Made by a program: the position numbers and the translations under genes. The notes under the pieces were generated by a model. It saw only the letters and a program-made list of their open reading frames with translations, did not search any database and was not told the origin of the DNA. 64,000 nt of DNA from Chitinophaga filiformis (GTDB lineage: Bacteria; Bacteroidota; Bacteroidia; Chitinophagales; Chitinophagaceae): positions 7,295,001 through 7,359,000 of the forward strand of contig NZ_CP095855.1 in assembly GCF_023100805.1 (NCBI RefSeq), read 5' to 3'. Shown here in pieces: positions 7,595 to 16,576 of this stretch (its first letter is position 1; each line of letters opens with the position of its first letter).

Positions 7595-8838
7595 TCGCTT
7601 ATCTTATCAAAATGCTGGTATGCTCCGCCGTACTATATGGTTACTATGCCCTGGCATTGAAAAATAATCCTTTCCACCGCTGGAATAGGGGGTATCTGCT
7701 GCTGGCCACTGCCATCTCCATATTCCTGCCCTTGTTGCAGTTCTCCTTTGCCGGCGCGGCTACTCCCGCATATACAGGTCCGCTGGTAACCGTTTACGCC
7801 TATATGACAAAAAAAGTCGGGCAGGCCGGCGTTTCCGGTATGACTTCCTGGATCCCGCCGGGCATCTATACCCTGATAGCTTTATTACTGATCAGCAATA
7901 TGCTGCGGAACTGGCTGTTCATCAAACGTCTCAGAAACCAGGGGGAACAGACCAGCTTTAACAATTACCTGCTGATCAGGCATCCGCAGGTGAAATCTAC
8001 CTTTTCTTTCTTCGGCAATATCTTCTGGGGAGAAGAGCTTACACCCGACAGCGAAGAAGGTAAACAGGTGCTCCGGCATGAACTGGCACATGTACAAGGC
8101 CGCCATACAGCAGACAAACTTTTCCTGCAGCTGTCCTGTGCCGTTTTTTGGTTCAACCCCTTTTTCCACCTTTTTAAAAGGGAACTGGCCATGGTACATG
8201 AATTCCTGGCGGATAAAGCCGTGGCAACCGAAAATGCGCCCGACGACTATGCAAGGACATTATTACAAATGACCCTGCAGACCAAGCGCATGCTTCTTGT
8301 CAACAGCTTCTCGCAGGCGCCGGTTAAACGCCGCATCCTCATGCTGTTTACACATAAGGCTAATTATGCGCTGATGAAAAAGATCATCATATTCCCGGTG
8401 ATGGCAGTTCTGGGCTTTTTTATCGGCTGCCAGCAGGACCTGGACCTGCAATCGCCTGTTAAGAGCGGCGCCGCCCTGCTGAATGCTTCAAGATCATCTG
8501 CTGCTACAAATTCCTCAGAAAAAGTATTCACTGTCGTAAGCGATCCTCCAACATTTCCTGGCGGGGAAAAGGAACTGGCCAGATTCCTTTCACATAACAT
8601 CCGCTACCCGAAAACGGCGCAGGCAAACAATACCACCGGTACTGTATTCGTAAAATTTGTGGTAAACGCTGACGGCAACATCTCACAGGTAGAAACGGTA
8701 GGTAAATTTATAGGAGATGGTCTTGAAGACGAATCTATGCGCGTGGTAAACGCCATGCCAAAATGGATACCGGGCAAACAGGACGGTGAGAATGTAAGTG
8801 TGGAATTTCATCTGCCCATCCGTTACGTATTGCAATAA
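7591..8838 (+). CDS. M56 (BlaR1-type) membrane metallopeptidase with C-terminal TonB domain
   Basis: This 415-residue protein has N-terminal membrane helices (about 1-20, 33-52 and 91-112) and then a cytoplasmic M56 zinc protease: R-HELAH at 163-167 gives the HExxH site, and the following VHEFLADKAV (about 202-211) is the conserved second motif. A further helix (about 268-285) leads out of the membrane, and residues about 322-415 form a TonB C-terminal domain (FPGG ... IRYPKTAQ ... GTVFVKFVVNADG). The penicillin-binding sensor of true BlaR1 is absent. It should sense an envelope signal and inactivate the BlaI repressor encoded just upstream (4-nt overlap). Confidence 0.9.
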   Translation: MIAYLIKMLVCSAVLYGYYALALKNNPFHRWNRGYLLLATAISIFLPLLQFSFAGAATPAYTGPLVTVYAYMTKKVGQAGVSGMTSWIPPGIYTLIALLLISNMLRNWLFIKRLRNQGEQTSFNNYLLIRHPQVKSTFSFFGNIFWGEELTPDSEEGKQVLRHELAHVQGRHTADKLFLQLSCAVFWFNPFFHLFKRELAMVHEFLADKAVATENAPDDYARTLLQMTLQTKRMLLVNSFSQAPVKRRILMLFTHKANYALMKKIIIFPVMAVLGFFIGCQQDLDLQSPVKSGAALLNASRSSAATNSSEKVFTVVSDPPTFPGGEKELARFLSHNIRYPKTAQANNTTGTVFVKFVVNADGNISQVETVGKFIGDGLEDESMRVVNAMPKWIPGKQDGENVSVEFHLPIRYVLQ

Positions 8839-8863
8839 CACTCCATACTCACAACTAAAAACA

Positions 8864-8899
8864 AAAAGAGGCTGTCGCTATAAGCAGGCAGCCTCTTTC
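8864..8899. terminator. Bidirectional terminator between the M56 gene and purM
   Basis: A 10-bp stem AAAGAGGCTG/CAGCCTCTTT with a 14-nt loop sits between two convergent genes. On the minus strand it runs into T5-G-T5, a good terminator for purM; on the plus strand the T-run is weaker. Confidence 0.78.
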
Positions 8900-8929
8900 T
8901 ATTCAGATCAGGTCTTATCCTGAAGATGA

Positions 8930-10108
8930 TCAATTATATACAAACTCTCCATGAGCACTACGTACCGTCACCTGTTTAGCAGTTGCCGGTTCCACCCTGC
9001 CCACGATCTGCGCATCAATACTAAAACTCTTGCTGATCCGGATGATATCTGCAGCAATTTCCTCAGGTACATATAATTCCATACGGTGGCCCATATTGAA
9101 TACCTGGTACATTTCCTTCCAGCCAGTGCCTGACTGTTCCTGGATCAGCTGGAACAAAGGAGGGACCGGGAACAGGTTGTCCTTAATGACATGCAGGTTA
9201 TCAATGAAGTGCAGCACTTTCGTTTGAGCACCTCCACTGCAATGCACTAATCCGTGTATACGGGAACGATAGGCTTCCAGTACCTGTTTGATCACCGGTG
9301 CATAAGTGCGGGTCGGCGACAAAACCAGTCTGCCGGCGTCTATGGCGCCGAAACCAGGAATGTCGATTTTATCGGTCAGCGCTTTCTTTCCGCTGAATAT
9401 CAACTCGTAAGGTATACCCGGATCATAGCTCTCAGGATACTTTTCAGCCACTTGTTTATTAAACACATCATGACGGGCGGACGTCAGTCCATTGCTGCCC
9501 ATGCCTCCGTTATAGAATTTTTCGTAAGAGGCCTGTCCGTAAGAAGCCAATCCGACGATCACATCCCCGGCCTGTATAGTATGGTTAGAGATCACTTCTG
9601 CTCTTTTCATGCGGCAGGTGACGGTAGAATCTACGATGATGGTCCGCACCAGGTCTCCTACATCTGCAGTCTCCCCGCCGGTGGAGTGAATACTGATGCC
9701 ATAACCCCGCAACTCTTCCAGTATTTCTTCTGTGCCATTGATGATAGCCGCGATCACTTCACCAGGTATCAGCTGTTTGTTACGGCCGATAGTGGATGAT
9801 AACAGGATATTTTCAGTGGCGCCTACACAAAGCAGATCGTCAATGTTCATGATGATAGCATCCTGCGCAATGCCCCTCCACACATCCAGGTTGCCTGTTT
9901 CTTTCCAGTAGGTATACGCCAGTGATGATTTGGTGCCGGCGCCGTCTGCATGCATAATATTGCAATAATCGTCCTGCCCGCCCAGGATATCGGGTACTAT
10001 TTTACAGAAAGCTTTCGGAAACAGTCCCTTGTCAATATGCTTAATAGCGTTGTGCACATCCTCTTTTCCGGCTGAAACGCCGCGCTGCGCGTAGATATTC
10101 TGATCCAC
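8930..10108 (-). CDS. purM: Phosphoribosylformylglycinamidine cyclo-ligase (AIR synthetase)
   Basis: This 392-residue protein belongs to the PurM/AIR synthase superfamily: RGVSAGKEDV near the N-terminus, the ATP/substrate motif MHADGAGTKSSLAY (about 53-66), NIDDLLCVGATENIL (about 88-102) and HSTGGETADVGDLV (about 140-153). It closes the imidazole ring of AIR in purine synthesis using ATP. It is longer than E. coli PurM (345) and has the Bacteroidota-type sequence. It is a single gene, with a TACTTTTG -7 box upstream (complement of 10139-10146) and a shared terminator downstream. Confidence 0.92.
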   Translation of the reverse strand: MDQNIYAQRGVSAGKEDVHNAIKHIDKGLFPKAFCKIVPDILGGQDDYCNIMHADGAGTKSSLAYTYWKETGNLDVWRGIAQDAIIMNIDDLLCVGATENILLSSTIGRNKQLIPGEVIAAIINGTEEILEELRGYGISIHSTGGETADVGDLVRTIIVDSTVTCRMKRAEVISNHTIQAGDVIVGLASYGQASYEKFYNGGMGSNGLTSARHDVFNKQVAEKYPESYDPGIPYELIFSGKKALTDKIDIPGFGAIDAGRLVLSPTRTYAPVIKQVLEAYRSRIHGLVHCSGGAQTKVLHFIDNLHVIKDNLFPVPPLFQLIQEQSGTGWKEMYQVFNMGHRMELYVPEEIAADIIRISKSFSIDAQIVGRVEPATAKQVTVRSAHGEFVYN

Positions 10109-10138
10109 CAGATAATTTTATTAATGAACAATCTGCTG

Positions 10139-10146
10139 CAAAAGTA
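10139..10146 (-). promoter_or_regulatory. -7 element (TACTTTTG) of purM
   Basis: The minus-strand sequence matches TAnnTTTG and lies about 30 nt before the purM ATG. No convincing -33 TTG is seen. Confidence 0.45.
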
Positions 10147-10216
10147 ACTGATTAGCCACTTATCTGATATCTAAATGTTGTAATTTGCATAGGATTTTGA
10201 TCGTTTAAGGCAATTT

Positions 10217-11152
10217 ATGCGGATACACAGGGACCTCACCCATTTGCCAGCTTTGAGGCGGGCTGTTATAACAATTGGTACTTTTGACGGCGTTCACAGC
10301 GGTCACCGTTATATTATACAGCAATTGCAGGAAACTGCTGCGGCCTGTGACGGGGAATCCGTGATCATTACTTTCGACCCGCATCCCCGGGAAGTGCTGC
10401 AACCCGGCGGCGCACCTGTCAAACTGCTCACTACCCTCGAAGAAAAGACCGAACTGCTGGCCAAACAGGGTATTGATCACCTGGTGATCGTACCTTTCAC
10501 CAGGGAATTCTCAGAACTTTCGGCCCGGGCTTACCTGGAAGATTTCCTGATAGAAAAATTCAACCCCCACACCATCATAATCGGCTACGACCACCGTTTT
10601 GGCCACAACCGTGAGGGCGGACTCGAACTCCTGGAGGCAGAACAGAACAGGTATGGATTCCAGCTGGTAGAAATTCCCCAGCAGATCGTCCACGACCTCG
10701 CTGTCAGCTCTACCAAGATCCGCAAAAGCCTGCAGGACGGCAATATCCAGCTGGCCAACGAATTGCTTGGTTATCACTATTTCCTGGAAGGAACGGTGAT
10801 CCATGGCGATAAAATGGGCAGGCAGCTGGGCTACCCTACTGCTAACATTGAATTGCCTGACCCGCGCAAGCTCATTCCTGCACAGGGCATTTACGCTATA
10901 AAAGTTTACCTGGACAAACAGCCCTCACCGCTGAAAGGCGTGATGAGCATAGGCACCCGTCCTACATTTAACGGCATCGACCTCCGCCTGGAGGCGCATA
11001 TCTTCGATTTCAGCCAGGAAATTTACGACCGGCTGTTAAGAGTGGAGATCATCAGTTACATCAGGGCTAACCTGAAATTTGACAATATTCAGGACCTGAT
11101 CGCCCAGATGGACAAAGACAGTCTTGCGGCGAAAAATGTGCTGATGTCCTGA
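10217..11152 (+). CDS. ribF: Bifunctional riboflavin kinase/FMN adenylyltransferase
   Basis: This 311-residue protein has the two RibF domains in order. The N-terminal FAD synthetase nucleotidyltransferase (about 1-180) shows TIGTFDGVHSGHRYII, FDPHPREVL, IIGYDHRFGHNREGG and the SSTKIRKSL motif. The C-terminal riboflavin kinase (about 185-311) shows GDKMGRQLGYPTANIEL and GVMSIGTRPTF. Together they convert riboflavin to FMN and FAD. It is divergent from purM. A degenerate copy of its last 45 nt lies immediately downstream (11174-11216). Confidence 0.97.
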   Translation: MRIHRDLTHLPALRRAVITIGTFDGVHSGHRYIIQQLQETAAACDGESVIITFDPHPREVLQPGGAPVKLLTTLEEKTELLAKQGIDHLVIVPFTREFSELSARAYLEDFLIEKFNPHTIIIGYDHRFGHNREGGLELLEAEQNRYGFQLVEIPQQIVHDLAVSSTKIRKSLQDGNIQLANELLGYHYFLEGTVIHGDKMGRQLGYPTANIELPDPRKLIPAQGIYAIKVYLDKQPSPLKGVMSIGTRPTFNGIDLRLEAHIFDFSQEIYDRLLRVEIISYIRANLKFDNIQDLIAQMDKDSLAAKNVLMS

Positions 11153-11173
11153 TCATTTCTGATCGTCAAACAA

Positions 11174-11216
11174 ATGGACAAGACAGTCTCACAGCGAAAA
11201 ATGGCTGATGTCCTGA
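11174..11216 (+). repeat. Degenerate duplicate of the ribF 3' end
   Basis: These 43 nt repeat 11108-11152, the last 15 codons of ribF including its TGA, with three substitutions and two single-base deletions. The spacing between copies is about 64-66 nt. It is not translatable as an extension of ribF because the first stop is intact. Confidence 0.85.
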
Positions 11217-11257
11217 ACATCCTGTAGTCGGGCAGCGGTCACAGCAAGCGCTGCTTA

Positions 11258-12253
11258 TCAATACATCAGCTTGTATACCAGTTCCTTCATCAGTTCCCCG
11301 TCTTCTACACCGCTGTCATTGATACCAATGCTGCGAAGGTTATAGGCATGCAGCAGCAAAATGGCTTTTTCCGTGCCCTCTACGCCGTATTGACGGGCGG
11401 CATTGACATAATCCTTCACAAAGAAGGGATGTACGCCTAAAGCGGCTGCAATCTCCTTTTCTCCGCCTTTTACACCGAAGACCATGTTCATTTTGCTAAA
11501 GAAATTATACAGGGCCGGCAGTACCATCTGGATAGGGCCCGCCTTGGGGTTGGCGGCAAAATAACGGATAATGCGCATCACCTTGCCAATATCTTTCTGA
11601 CCCAGTGCATTCTGCAGTTCAAACACATTATATTCCTTGCTGATCCCGACATATTTTTCGATGTCATTCTCATCTATCTTTTTATCGGGCGGCAGGTTGA
11701 CCAGCAGTTTATCAATTTCATTGGCCATCCTGGAAAGGTCATTACCGATATGGTCTACCAGCAGGATACCCGCTTTTTGAGAAATAGCTCTTCCGAGGCT
11801 GCTTACATAGGCTTCCACCCAGCCAGGCAACTGGTTGTCGTACATCTTCTTGGTGCTCAGTAACACCCCTTTCTCCTTGATCAGTTTAGCAAGTTTACTG
11901 CGCCCGTCTATCTTACCCTGTTTATGTGCTACCACGAAAATGGTGGAAGACAATGGATTATCGATATAGGTTTCCAGTTTCAGGATATCTTTCATGGACT
12001 GTGCCTCCTTCAGCACCACTACCTGCTTCTCGGCAAACATGGGGTAACGGCGGCAGGCGTTGATAACTGTGCTCCAATCCGTGTCCTTTCCATAGAGGAT
12101 GGTCAGGTTAAACCCTTTCTCGGCATCATCGAGCAGGTGATGTTCAGCATAATTGCTTACCTGGTCAATGAAAAAATCTTCCTCCCCTTCCAACCAGTAT
12201 AAGGGCTTGTATTTCTTTTGCTTCCAGTCTTTTATAATATCCTGATATTCCAT
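11258..12253 (-). CDS. holA: DNA polymerase III subunit delta
   Basis: This 331-residue protein matches HolA in length and layout: an N-terminal AAA-like domain that includes KKYKPLYWLEGEEDFFIDQV and the conserved RRYPMFAEKQVVVLKEAQ motif, a lid region (EKGVLLSTKKMYDNQLPGWV) and the C-terminal clamp-loader domain (NELDKLL-like EIDKLLVNL, KEYNVFELQNALGQKD). Delta opens the beta clamp during clamp loading. It lies 6 nt downstream of the exonuclease gene and is probably co-transcribed with it. Confidence 0.93.
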   Translation of the reverse strand: MEYQDIIKDWKQKKYKPLYWLEGEEDFFIDQVSNYAEHHLLDDAEKGFNLTILYGKDTDWSTVINACRRYPMFAEKQVVVLKEAQSMKDILKLETYIDNPLSSTIFVVAHKQGKIDGRSKLAKLIKEKGVLLSTKKMYDNQLPGWVEAYVSSLGRAISQKAGILLVDHIGNDLSRMANEIDKLLVNLPPDKKIDENDIEKYVGISKEYNVFELQNALGQKDIGKVMRIIRYFAANPKAGPIQMVLPALYNFFSKMNMVFGVKGGEKEIAAALGVHPFFVKDYVNAARQYGVEGTEKAILLLHAYNLRSIGINDSGVEDGELMKELVYKLMY

Positions 12254-12259
12254 GCTTTA

Positions 12260-12985
12260 TTATTTTGAATACACCACGTCTTCCGTTTCCAGCAAGGGAA
12301 CGCCTTTAAAACGCATCAACAGCTGTCCGACGGCTATCACATCTTTCTGACAATAATTAGCGATCCTTTCCAGGTCCCTGTCCTGCCAGTATACCTTTGC
12401 CACCATGCTGCCGTCAATATCGTCTTTCGGTGTCGGAATGCCCATTACAGCCGTCATCAGTTTCAGGGAAGTATAGTTCTTGAAATCTCCGAACCGCCAT
12501 AACTGCATGGTATCCAACATCGGCAGTTCCCAGGGTTTAAATCCGTGGATCTGCAATGGCAGGGGCAAAGATAGCTGATGAATAACAGATCGCCTGCAAA
12601 TAAACGGAATATCAAATTCTTTGATGTTATGTCCGGCAAACTGGAACCGGGGAAATTTTATATGGAACTTATTTACCAATTCTAAAAAACTAGTTAATAC
12701 AACTTTTTCATCGTCATTATAAAATGATTTTATACGTAGTTGATAACGACCACCTTCTGCATAGAAAAACCCTACGGAAATACAGATTATTTTGCCGAAT
12801 TCGGCATAAATCCCGGCCCGGTCTGCGTATGCCTCTGTCGGGTTCCCCGTTTCTGGCAAAGTTTTTGCAATTTTGTCCACCCAGAGCGATTGCATATTGT
12901 CAGGTAAAAAATCGAAGGCCGCAACAGCGGGAGTTGTTTCAATATCAAGCAGCAATAACTGATCTAAAGATATATTCGGTAACAC
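12260..12985 (-). CDS. DEDDy-type 3'-5' exonuclease domain protein (PolB-related)
   Basis: This 241-residue protein has the ribonuclease H-like exonuclease motifs: Exo I LLLDIETTPA (about 12-21), Exo II AGHNIKEFDIPFI (about 115-127) and Exo III YCQKDVIAVGQLL (about 211-223), where the Tyr four residues before Asp marks the DEDDy class. It resembles stand-alone exonuclease domains related to family B polymerases that are common in Bacteroidota. Substrate is unknown; DNA proofreading or repair is an inference from the fold. It is followed by holA with a 6-nt gap. Confidence 0.85.
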   Translation of the reverse strand: MLPNISLDQLLLLDIETTPAVAAFDFLPDNMQSLWVDKIAKTLPETGNPTEAYADRAGIYAEFGKIICISVGFFYAEGGRYQLRIKSFYNDDEKVVLTSFLELVNKFHIKFPRFQFAGHNIKEFDIPFICRRSVIHQLSLPLPLQIHGFKPWELPMLDTMQLWRFGDFKNYTSLKLMTAVMGIPTPKDDIDGSMVAKVYWQDRDLERIANYCQKDVIAVGQLLMRFKGVPLLETEDVVYSK

Positions 12986-13006
12986 GATACGTACGGTTTA
13001 TATTTT

Positions 13007-13039
13007 TTTGTAATAAAGTATTTTTAACAATTACATTTG
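13007..13039 (+). promoter_or_regulatory. Promoter of the coiled-coil membrane protein
   Basis: TTTG (13007-13010), a 21-nt spacer and TACATTTG (13032-13039) fit the Bacteroidota consensus. The -7 box ends 51 nt before the ATG at 13091. Confidence 0.65.
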
Positions 13040-13090
13040 CATAAGGAGTTTTAACCATATAACAATTAACTATAAAACACAAAAACGACT

Positions 13091-14053
13091 ATGACTGAGA
13101 ACACTTTTAACACGCCTGCGGCAGGATCCTCCGGACCTGAAAAGCCTAGAAGCCGTAATGGTCTGATATATGGTATATTGATTGCAGCATTGGCCGGTAC
13201 ATGGATATACATGTTGTATGACAAAAATAAAACTACCGATCAAATTGCTCAACAGGCAACGCAGATAGATTCCATCTCTACTTCAAGAGATGCTTTACAG
13301 CAGGAATACAATGCCGCAAATGCGCGTCTGGATGACCTGATCTCCCAGAACAGCCGCATGGATAGCCTGGTAAAAACAAAAGATAAGGAAATTGCCGATA
13401 TGAAAGCGAGGATCCAGGGCATCCTCTCCAACAAAAATGCTACCCAGAAAGAACTGGCCGAAGCCCGTCGCCTGATCGAAACACTGAAGGGTAACATTGA
13501 AAACTATACGGCTACCATCGAACGCCTGGAAGGCGAGAAGATCGTGCTGACAGGTGAGCGTGACAATGCCCGTAAAGAAAGGGATGAAGTAACCACCCAG
13601 AGAGACAGCCTGAATAAGAAAGTAAACCTGGGCTCCGTATTACACGCATCCAACATTCATCTGCAGCCTATCAACATTAAAAAGAACGGTAAGGAAGTAG
13701 AAACGACAAAGGCTAAACGCGCTGATATGATGCGTGTAAGCTTCGATCTGGATGAGAACAGGATCGCACCAACCGGCGACAAAGAACTGTATGTTGCTAT
13801 CACTTCTCCTGATGGCTCTCCACTGGCAGTAGAAGCGCTGGGTTCCGGCAGATTCACCCTGGAAGATGGTACTGAAAAATTATATACTGCCAAGAAAACA
13901 GTAAACTACGCTACCGGTCAGAAACAAACCGTAAGCATGGACTGGAAACAGAATTCAGATTTCAAACCAGGCGATTACGCTGTTGAGATCTACCATGATG
14001 GTTACAAGATCGGTTCCGGCAAAGTAACACTGAAAAAAGGCGGGCTGTTCTAA
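13091..14053 (+). CDS. Membrane-anchored coiled-coil protein of unknown function
   Basis: This is a 320-residue protein. Residues 1-22 are polar, about 24-42 form one membrane helix (LIYGILIAALAGTWIYMLY), and about 48-180 form a long heptad-rich coiled coil (IDSISTSRDALQQEYNAANA ..., KELAEARRLIETLKGNIENY ..., ERLEGEKIVLTGERDNARKE ...). The C-terminal 135 residues form a beta-rich globular part (HASNIHLQPINIKKNGKEVE ..., VSMDWKQNSDFKPGDYAVEI). The positive-inside rule puts the coiled coil and C-terminal domain in the periplasm. Similar proteins are widespread in Chitinophagaceae but I know of no function. It stands alone with a good promoter and terminator. Confidence 0.85.
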   Translation: MTENTFNTPAAGSSGPEKPRSRNGLIYGILIAALAGTWIYMLYDKNKTTDQIAQQATQIDSISTSRDALQQEYNAANARLDDLISQNSRMDSLVKTKDKEIADMKARIQGILSNKNATQKELAEARRLIETLKGNIENYTATIERLEGEKIVLTGERDNARKERDEVTTQRDSLNKKVNLGSVLHASNIHLQPINIKKNGKEVETTKAKRADMMRVSFDLDENRIAPTGDKELYVAITSPDGSPLAVEALGSGRFTLEDGTEKLYTAKKTVNYATGQKQTVSMDWKQNSDFKPGDYAVEIYHDGYKIGSGKVTLKKGGLF

Positions 14054-14079
14054 TAGTCTTCGTAACTGATCATATAAGG

Positions 14080-14127
14080 ATCCCGGATGTTCACCCGCTA
14101 AAGCGGCAGAACATCCGGGATTTTTTT
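14080..14127 (+). terminator. Intrinsic terminator of the coiled-coil gene
   Basis: A 13-bp perfect stem (14080-14092 with 14109-14121) is followed by a run of seven T. It lies 27 nt after the stop at 14053. Confidence 0.93.
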
Positions 14128-14343
14128 GTGCCGGAAGACAGTAAGCAAACACAACCATATTTCCACATTTCCAACATTTTGTTAACAATTAGTTATTGGG
14201 CAATCATCATATATAAAATTATAATTATTTAGTGTTTATTTGTATTCGATTGTATCATGTGAAAACCGGGGATTACATCAGCTGTGTTTTATGTTACCCC
14301 TCTCGAAATTCTGGGAAAGACTAAGTTGTTAAATCAGGTATAT

Positions 14344-14739
14344 ATGGTGGAAACCACTAAACAGGTGTATGTTGTTGACGACGATGAAATATTCCATTTC
14401 ATCCTGAAAAAAATGCTGGAACAGGAAGGAGAAAAACTGGAGGTGACCTCATTCCTGTGTGCGGAAGATGCATTGGAAGAATTACAGCACCCCAAAGGGC
14501 ACCCTTTACCATCCCTGATCATCCTGGACATGAATATGCAGCGGATGAACGGCTGGGACTTTATAGAGGCCTACCGCGGCATTAAATGTACCCTGACCCA
14601 GCAGATCCCCATTATCATGTGCTCCTCCTCTATCGATATGCGCGACATACAGAAGGTGAAACGTACGCCGGAACTAAAGGCTTATATCACCAAACCTCTC
14701 GATTCTGAGAAAATGCAGCAGATCAAGGACTATCTCTAA
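14344..14739 (+). CDS. Single-domain response regulator (CheY-like)
   Basis: Taking the ATG at 14344 gives 131 residues, exactly one receiver domain. Acidic pocket D12-D13-D14 (VVDDDE), phosphoacceptor D62 (LIILDMNMQRMNGW), Ser94/95 (IMCSSS) in the Thr/Ser position and K117 (AYITKP) are all in place. A longer reading from a GTG at 14284 would add 20 residues with no domain and is not preferred. There is no output domain, so signal output is through protein contacts, as for CheY or Spo0F types. No kinase lies nearby. Confidence 0.9.
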   Translation: MVETTKQVYVVDDDEIFHFILKKMLEQEGEKLEVTSFLCAEDALEELQHPKGHPLPSLIILDMNMQRMNGWDFIEAYRGIKCTLTQQIPIIMCSSSIDMRDIQKVKRTPELKAYITKPLDSEKMQQIKDYL

Positions 14740-14845
14740 AAAAAGCCAGGAATCAGGAGTCAAGAACCAGGATATGCTCCTCATTCTTAATACCCAATTC
14801 CTGCACTATATAATTTACGGCTCCTTCAGGAGCTTCCTCCATTAA

Positions 14846-16492
14846 CTAGGAAATTGCCACTTTTTCTCCGTACATCTCTTCTCTGAGCGCCCTTACCCTT
14901 TCATCAGCCAGGTATTCATCGAATGTAGTTAACCTGTCGATAACACCCCTTGGAGTGATCTCGATGATACGGTTGGCTACGGACTGCATGAAGGCATGGT
15001 CATGCGTGGTGAACAGCACAATACCTTTGAAGTTCATCATACTCTCGTTGAAAGACTGGATAGATTCCAGGTCCAGGTGGTTAGTAGGCTCGTCCAGCAC
15101 TACCACGTTAGGGTCCTGCAGCATCATACGGCTCACCATACAACGCACTTTTTCCCCTCCGCTCAATACGCTGGTCTTTTTCATGATCTCGTCGCCGCTG
15201 AACAGCATCTTACCCAGGAAACCACGCAGGAACGGCTCATCCACATCAGTTACATGCGGGGGCACATATTGGCGCAGCCAGTCCATCAGGTTCAGTGACG
15301 GATCAGTGAAGTATTTGGCGTTATCATTAGGCAAATAAGCGGACGTTACTGTTGTTCCCCACTCAAATTTACCGCCATCAGCAGCCTGTTCGCCATTGAT
15401 GATCTCAAAGAAAGTGGTCAGTGCCAGGTGTTCCTTTGCCAGGAAGGCGATCTTGTCGCCTTTATTCACGGTAAAGGATACATTACTGAACAGTGGATTA
15501 CCTTCGATGGATTTCTGCAGTTTTTCCACATTCAGGATCTGGTTACCTACTTCACGCTGCTGCTTGAAGATGATACCAGGATATTTACGGTTGGAAGGCT
15601 GGATATCTTCGATAACCAGTTTTTCCAGGGCCTTTTTACGGGAAGTAGCCTGTTTACTTTTGGAAGCGTTGGCACTGAAACGGGCAATGAAGTCCAGCAG
15701 GTCCTTACGTTTGTCTTCCATTTTCTTGTTCTTATCGGCTATCTGGCGGGCCATCAGCTGGGAAGATTCGTACCAGAAGCTATAGTTACCGGAGAAGATC
15801 TGGATCTTGGCGCGGTCAACGTCTGCCACATGCGTACATACGGCATCCAGGAAGTGACGGTCGTGGGATACTACGATCACAATGTTCTCATAATCAGCCA
15901 GGAAGTTTTCCAGCCAGCCGATGGTTTCTACGTCCAGGTGGTTGGTAGGCTCATCCAGCAGCAGGATATCGGGGGTACCGAACAGGGCCTGCGCCAGGAG
16001 CACACGCACTTTCAGGTTACCACTCAGGTCCTTCATCTGTAAATTGTGCAGTTCTTCCTTTACGCCCAGATCGCCCAGCAATACGCCGGCATCACTTTCA
16101 GCGGTATAACCGCCCATCTCGCCATATTCAGCTTCCAGCTCACCTGCACGCATACCGTCCTCCTCGGTAAAATCAGCCTTGGCATAGATCGCATCTCTTT
16201 CATGCGCTATTTCCCACAGCTTTTTATTTCCCATCAGTACGGTATTCAGTACAGTCACTTCGTCAAATTCGAAGTGGTTCTGCTTCAGAACACTCATACG
16301 TTCACCAGGTGTGATCTCGACAGTACCCTTGGTAGGGTCAATCTCACCTGATAATATTTTAAGGAAGGTGGATTTACCGGCTCCATTGGCGCCGATCACA
16401 CCATAACAGTTACCTTTGGTGAAATTGAGGTTAACTTCATCAAACAACACCCTTTTTCCGAAAGAAAGCGATACGTTTTTAACACTGATCAT
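14846..16492 (-). CDS. ABC-F family ATPase (YbiT-like)
   Basis: This 548-residue soluble protein carries two ABC ATPase domains. Domain 1 shows Walker A GANGAGKSTFLK (about 34-45), signature LSGNLKVRVLLAQ (about 156) and LLLDEPTNHLD. Domain 2 shows signature LSGGEKVRCMVSR and VVLDEPTNHLDLES. A charged linker (about 240-300, KNKKMEDKRKDLLDFIARFS) is the P-site tRNA interaction motif region. ABC-F proteins bind the ribosome E site and modulate translation; the sequence is closest to the YbiT group. It has no membrane partner. Domain 1 has GN instead of GG in its signature (LSGN), as seen in this subgroup. It is divergent from the EcsC-like gene. Confidence 0.93.
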   Translation of the reverse strand: MISVKNVSLSFGKRVLFDEVNLNFTKGNCYGVIGANGAGKSTFLKILSGEIDPTKGTVEITPGERMSVLKQNHFEFDEVTVLNTVLMGNKKLWEIAHERDAIYAKADFTEEDGMRAGELEAEYGEMGGYTAESDAGVLLGDLGVKEELHNLQMKDLSGNLKVRVLLAQALFGTPDILLLDEPTNHLDVETIGWLENFLADYENIVIVVSHDRHFLDAVCTHVADVDRAKIQIFSGNYSFWYESSQLMARQIADKNKKMEDKRKDLLDFIARFSANASKSKQATSRKKALEKLVIEDIQPSNRKYPGIIFKQQREVGNQILNVEKLQKSIEGNPLFSNVSFTVNKGDKIAFLAKEHLALTTFFEIINGEQAADGGKFEWGTTVTSAYLPNDNAKYFTDPSLNLMDWLRQYVPPHVTDVDEPFLRGFLGKMLFSGDEIMKKTSVLSGGEKVRCMVSRMMLQDPNVVVLDEPTNHLDLESIQSFNESMMNFKGIVLFTTHDHAFMQSVANRIIEITPRGVIDRLTTFDEYLADERVRALREEMYGEKVAIS

Positions 16493-16576
16493 GCTGGCTA
16501 AAGAAATTTAAGGCGCAAAGTTAGTAAATGTTCCTGGTTTTACCGTTTGTGGTTTATTCTTTGTAACGATCATCAG

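Noticed and set aside
7214..8838. Beta-lactam resistance locus
   Set aside because: The M56 protein lacks a penicillin-binding domain and no beta-lactamase gene is in the window.
14284..14343. GTG start adding 20 residues to the response regulator
   Set aside because: The extension lies outside the receiver domain; the ATG at 14344 gives the exact domain length.
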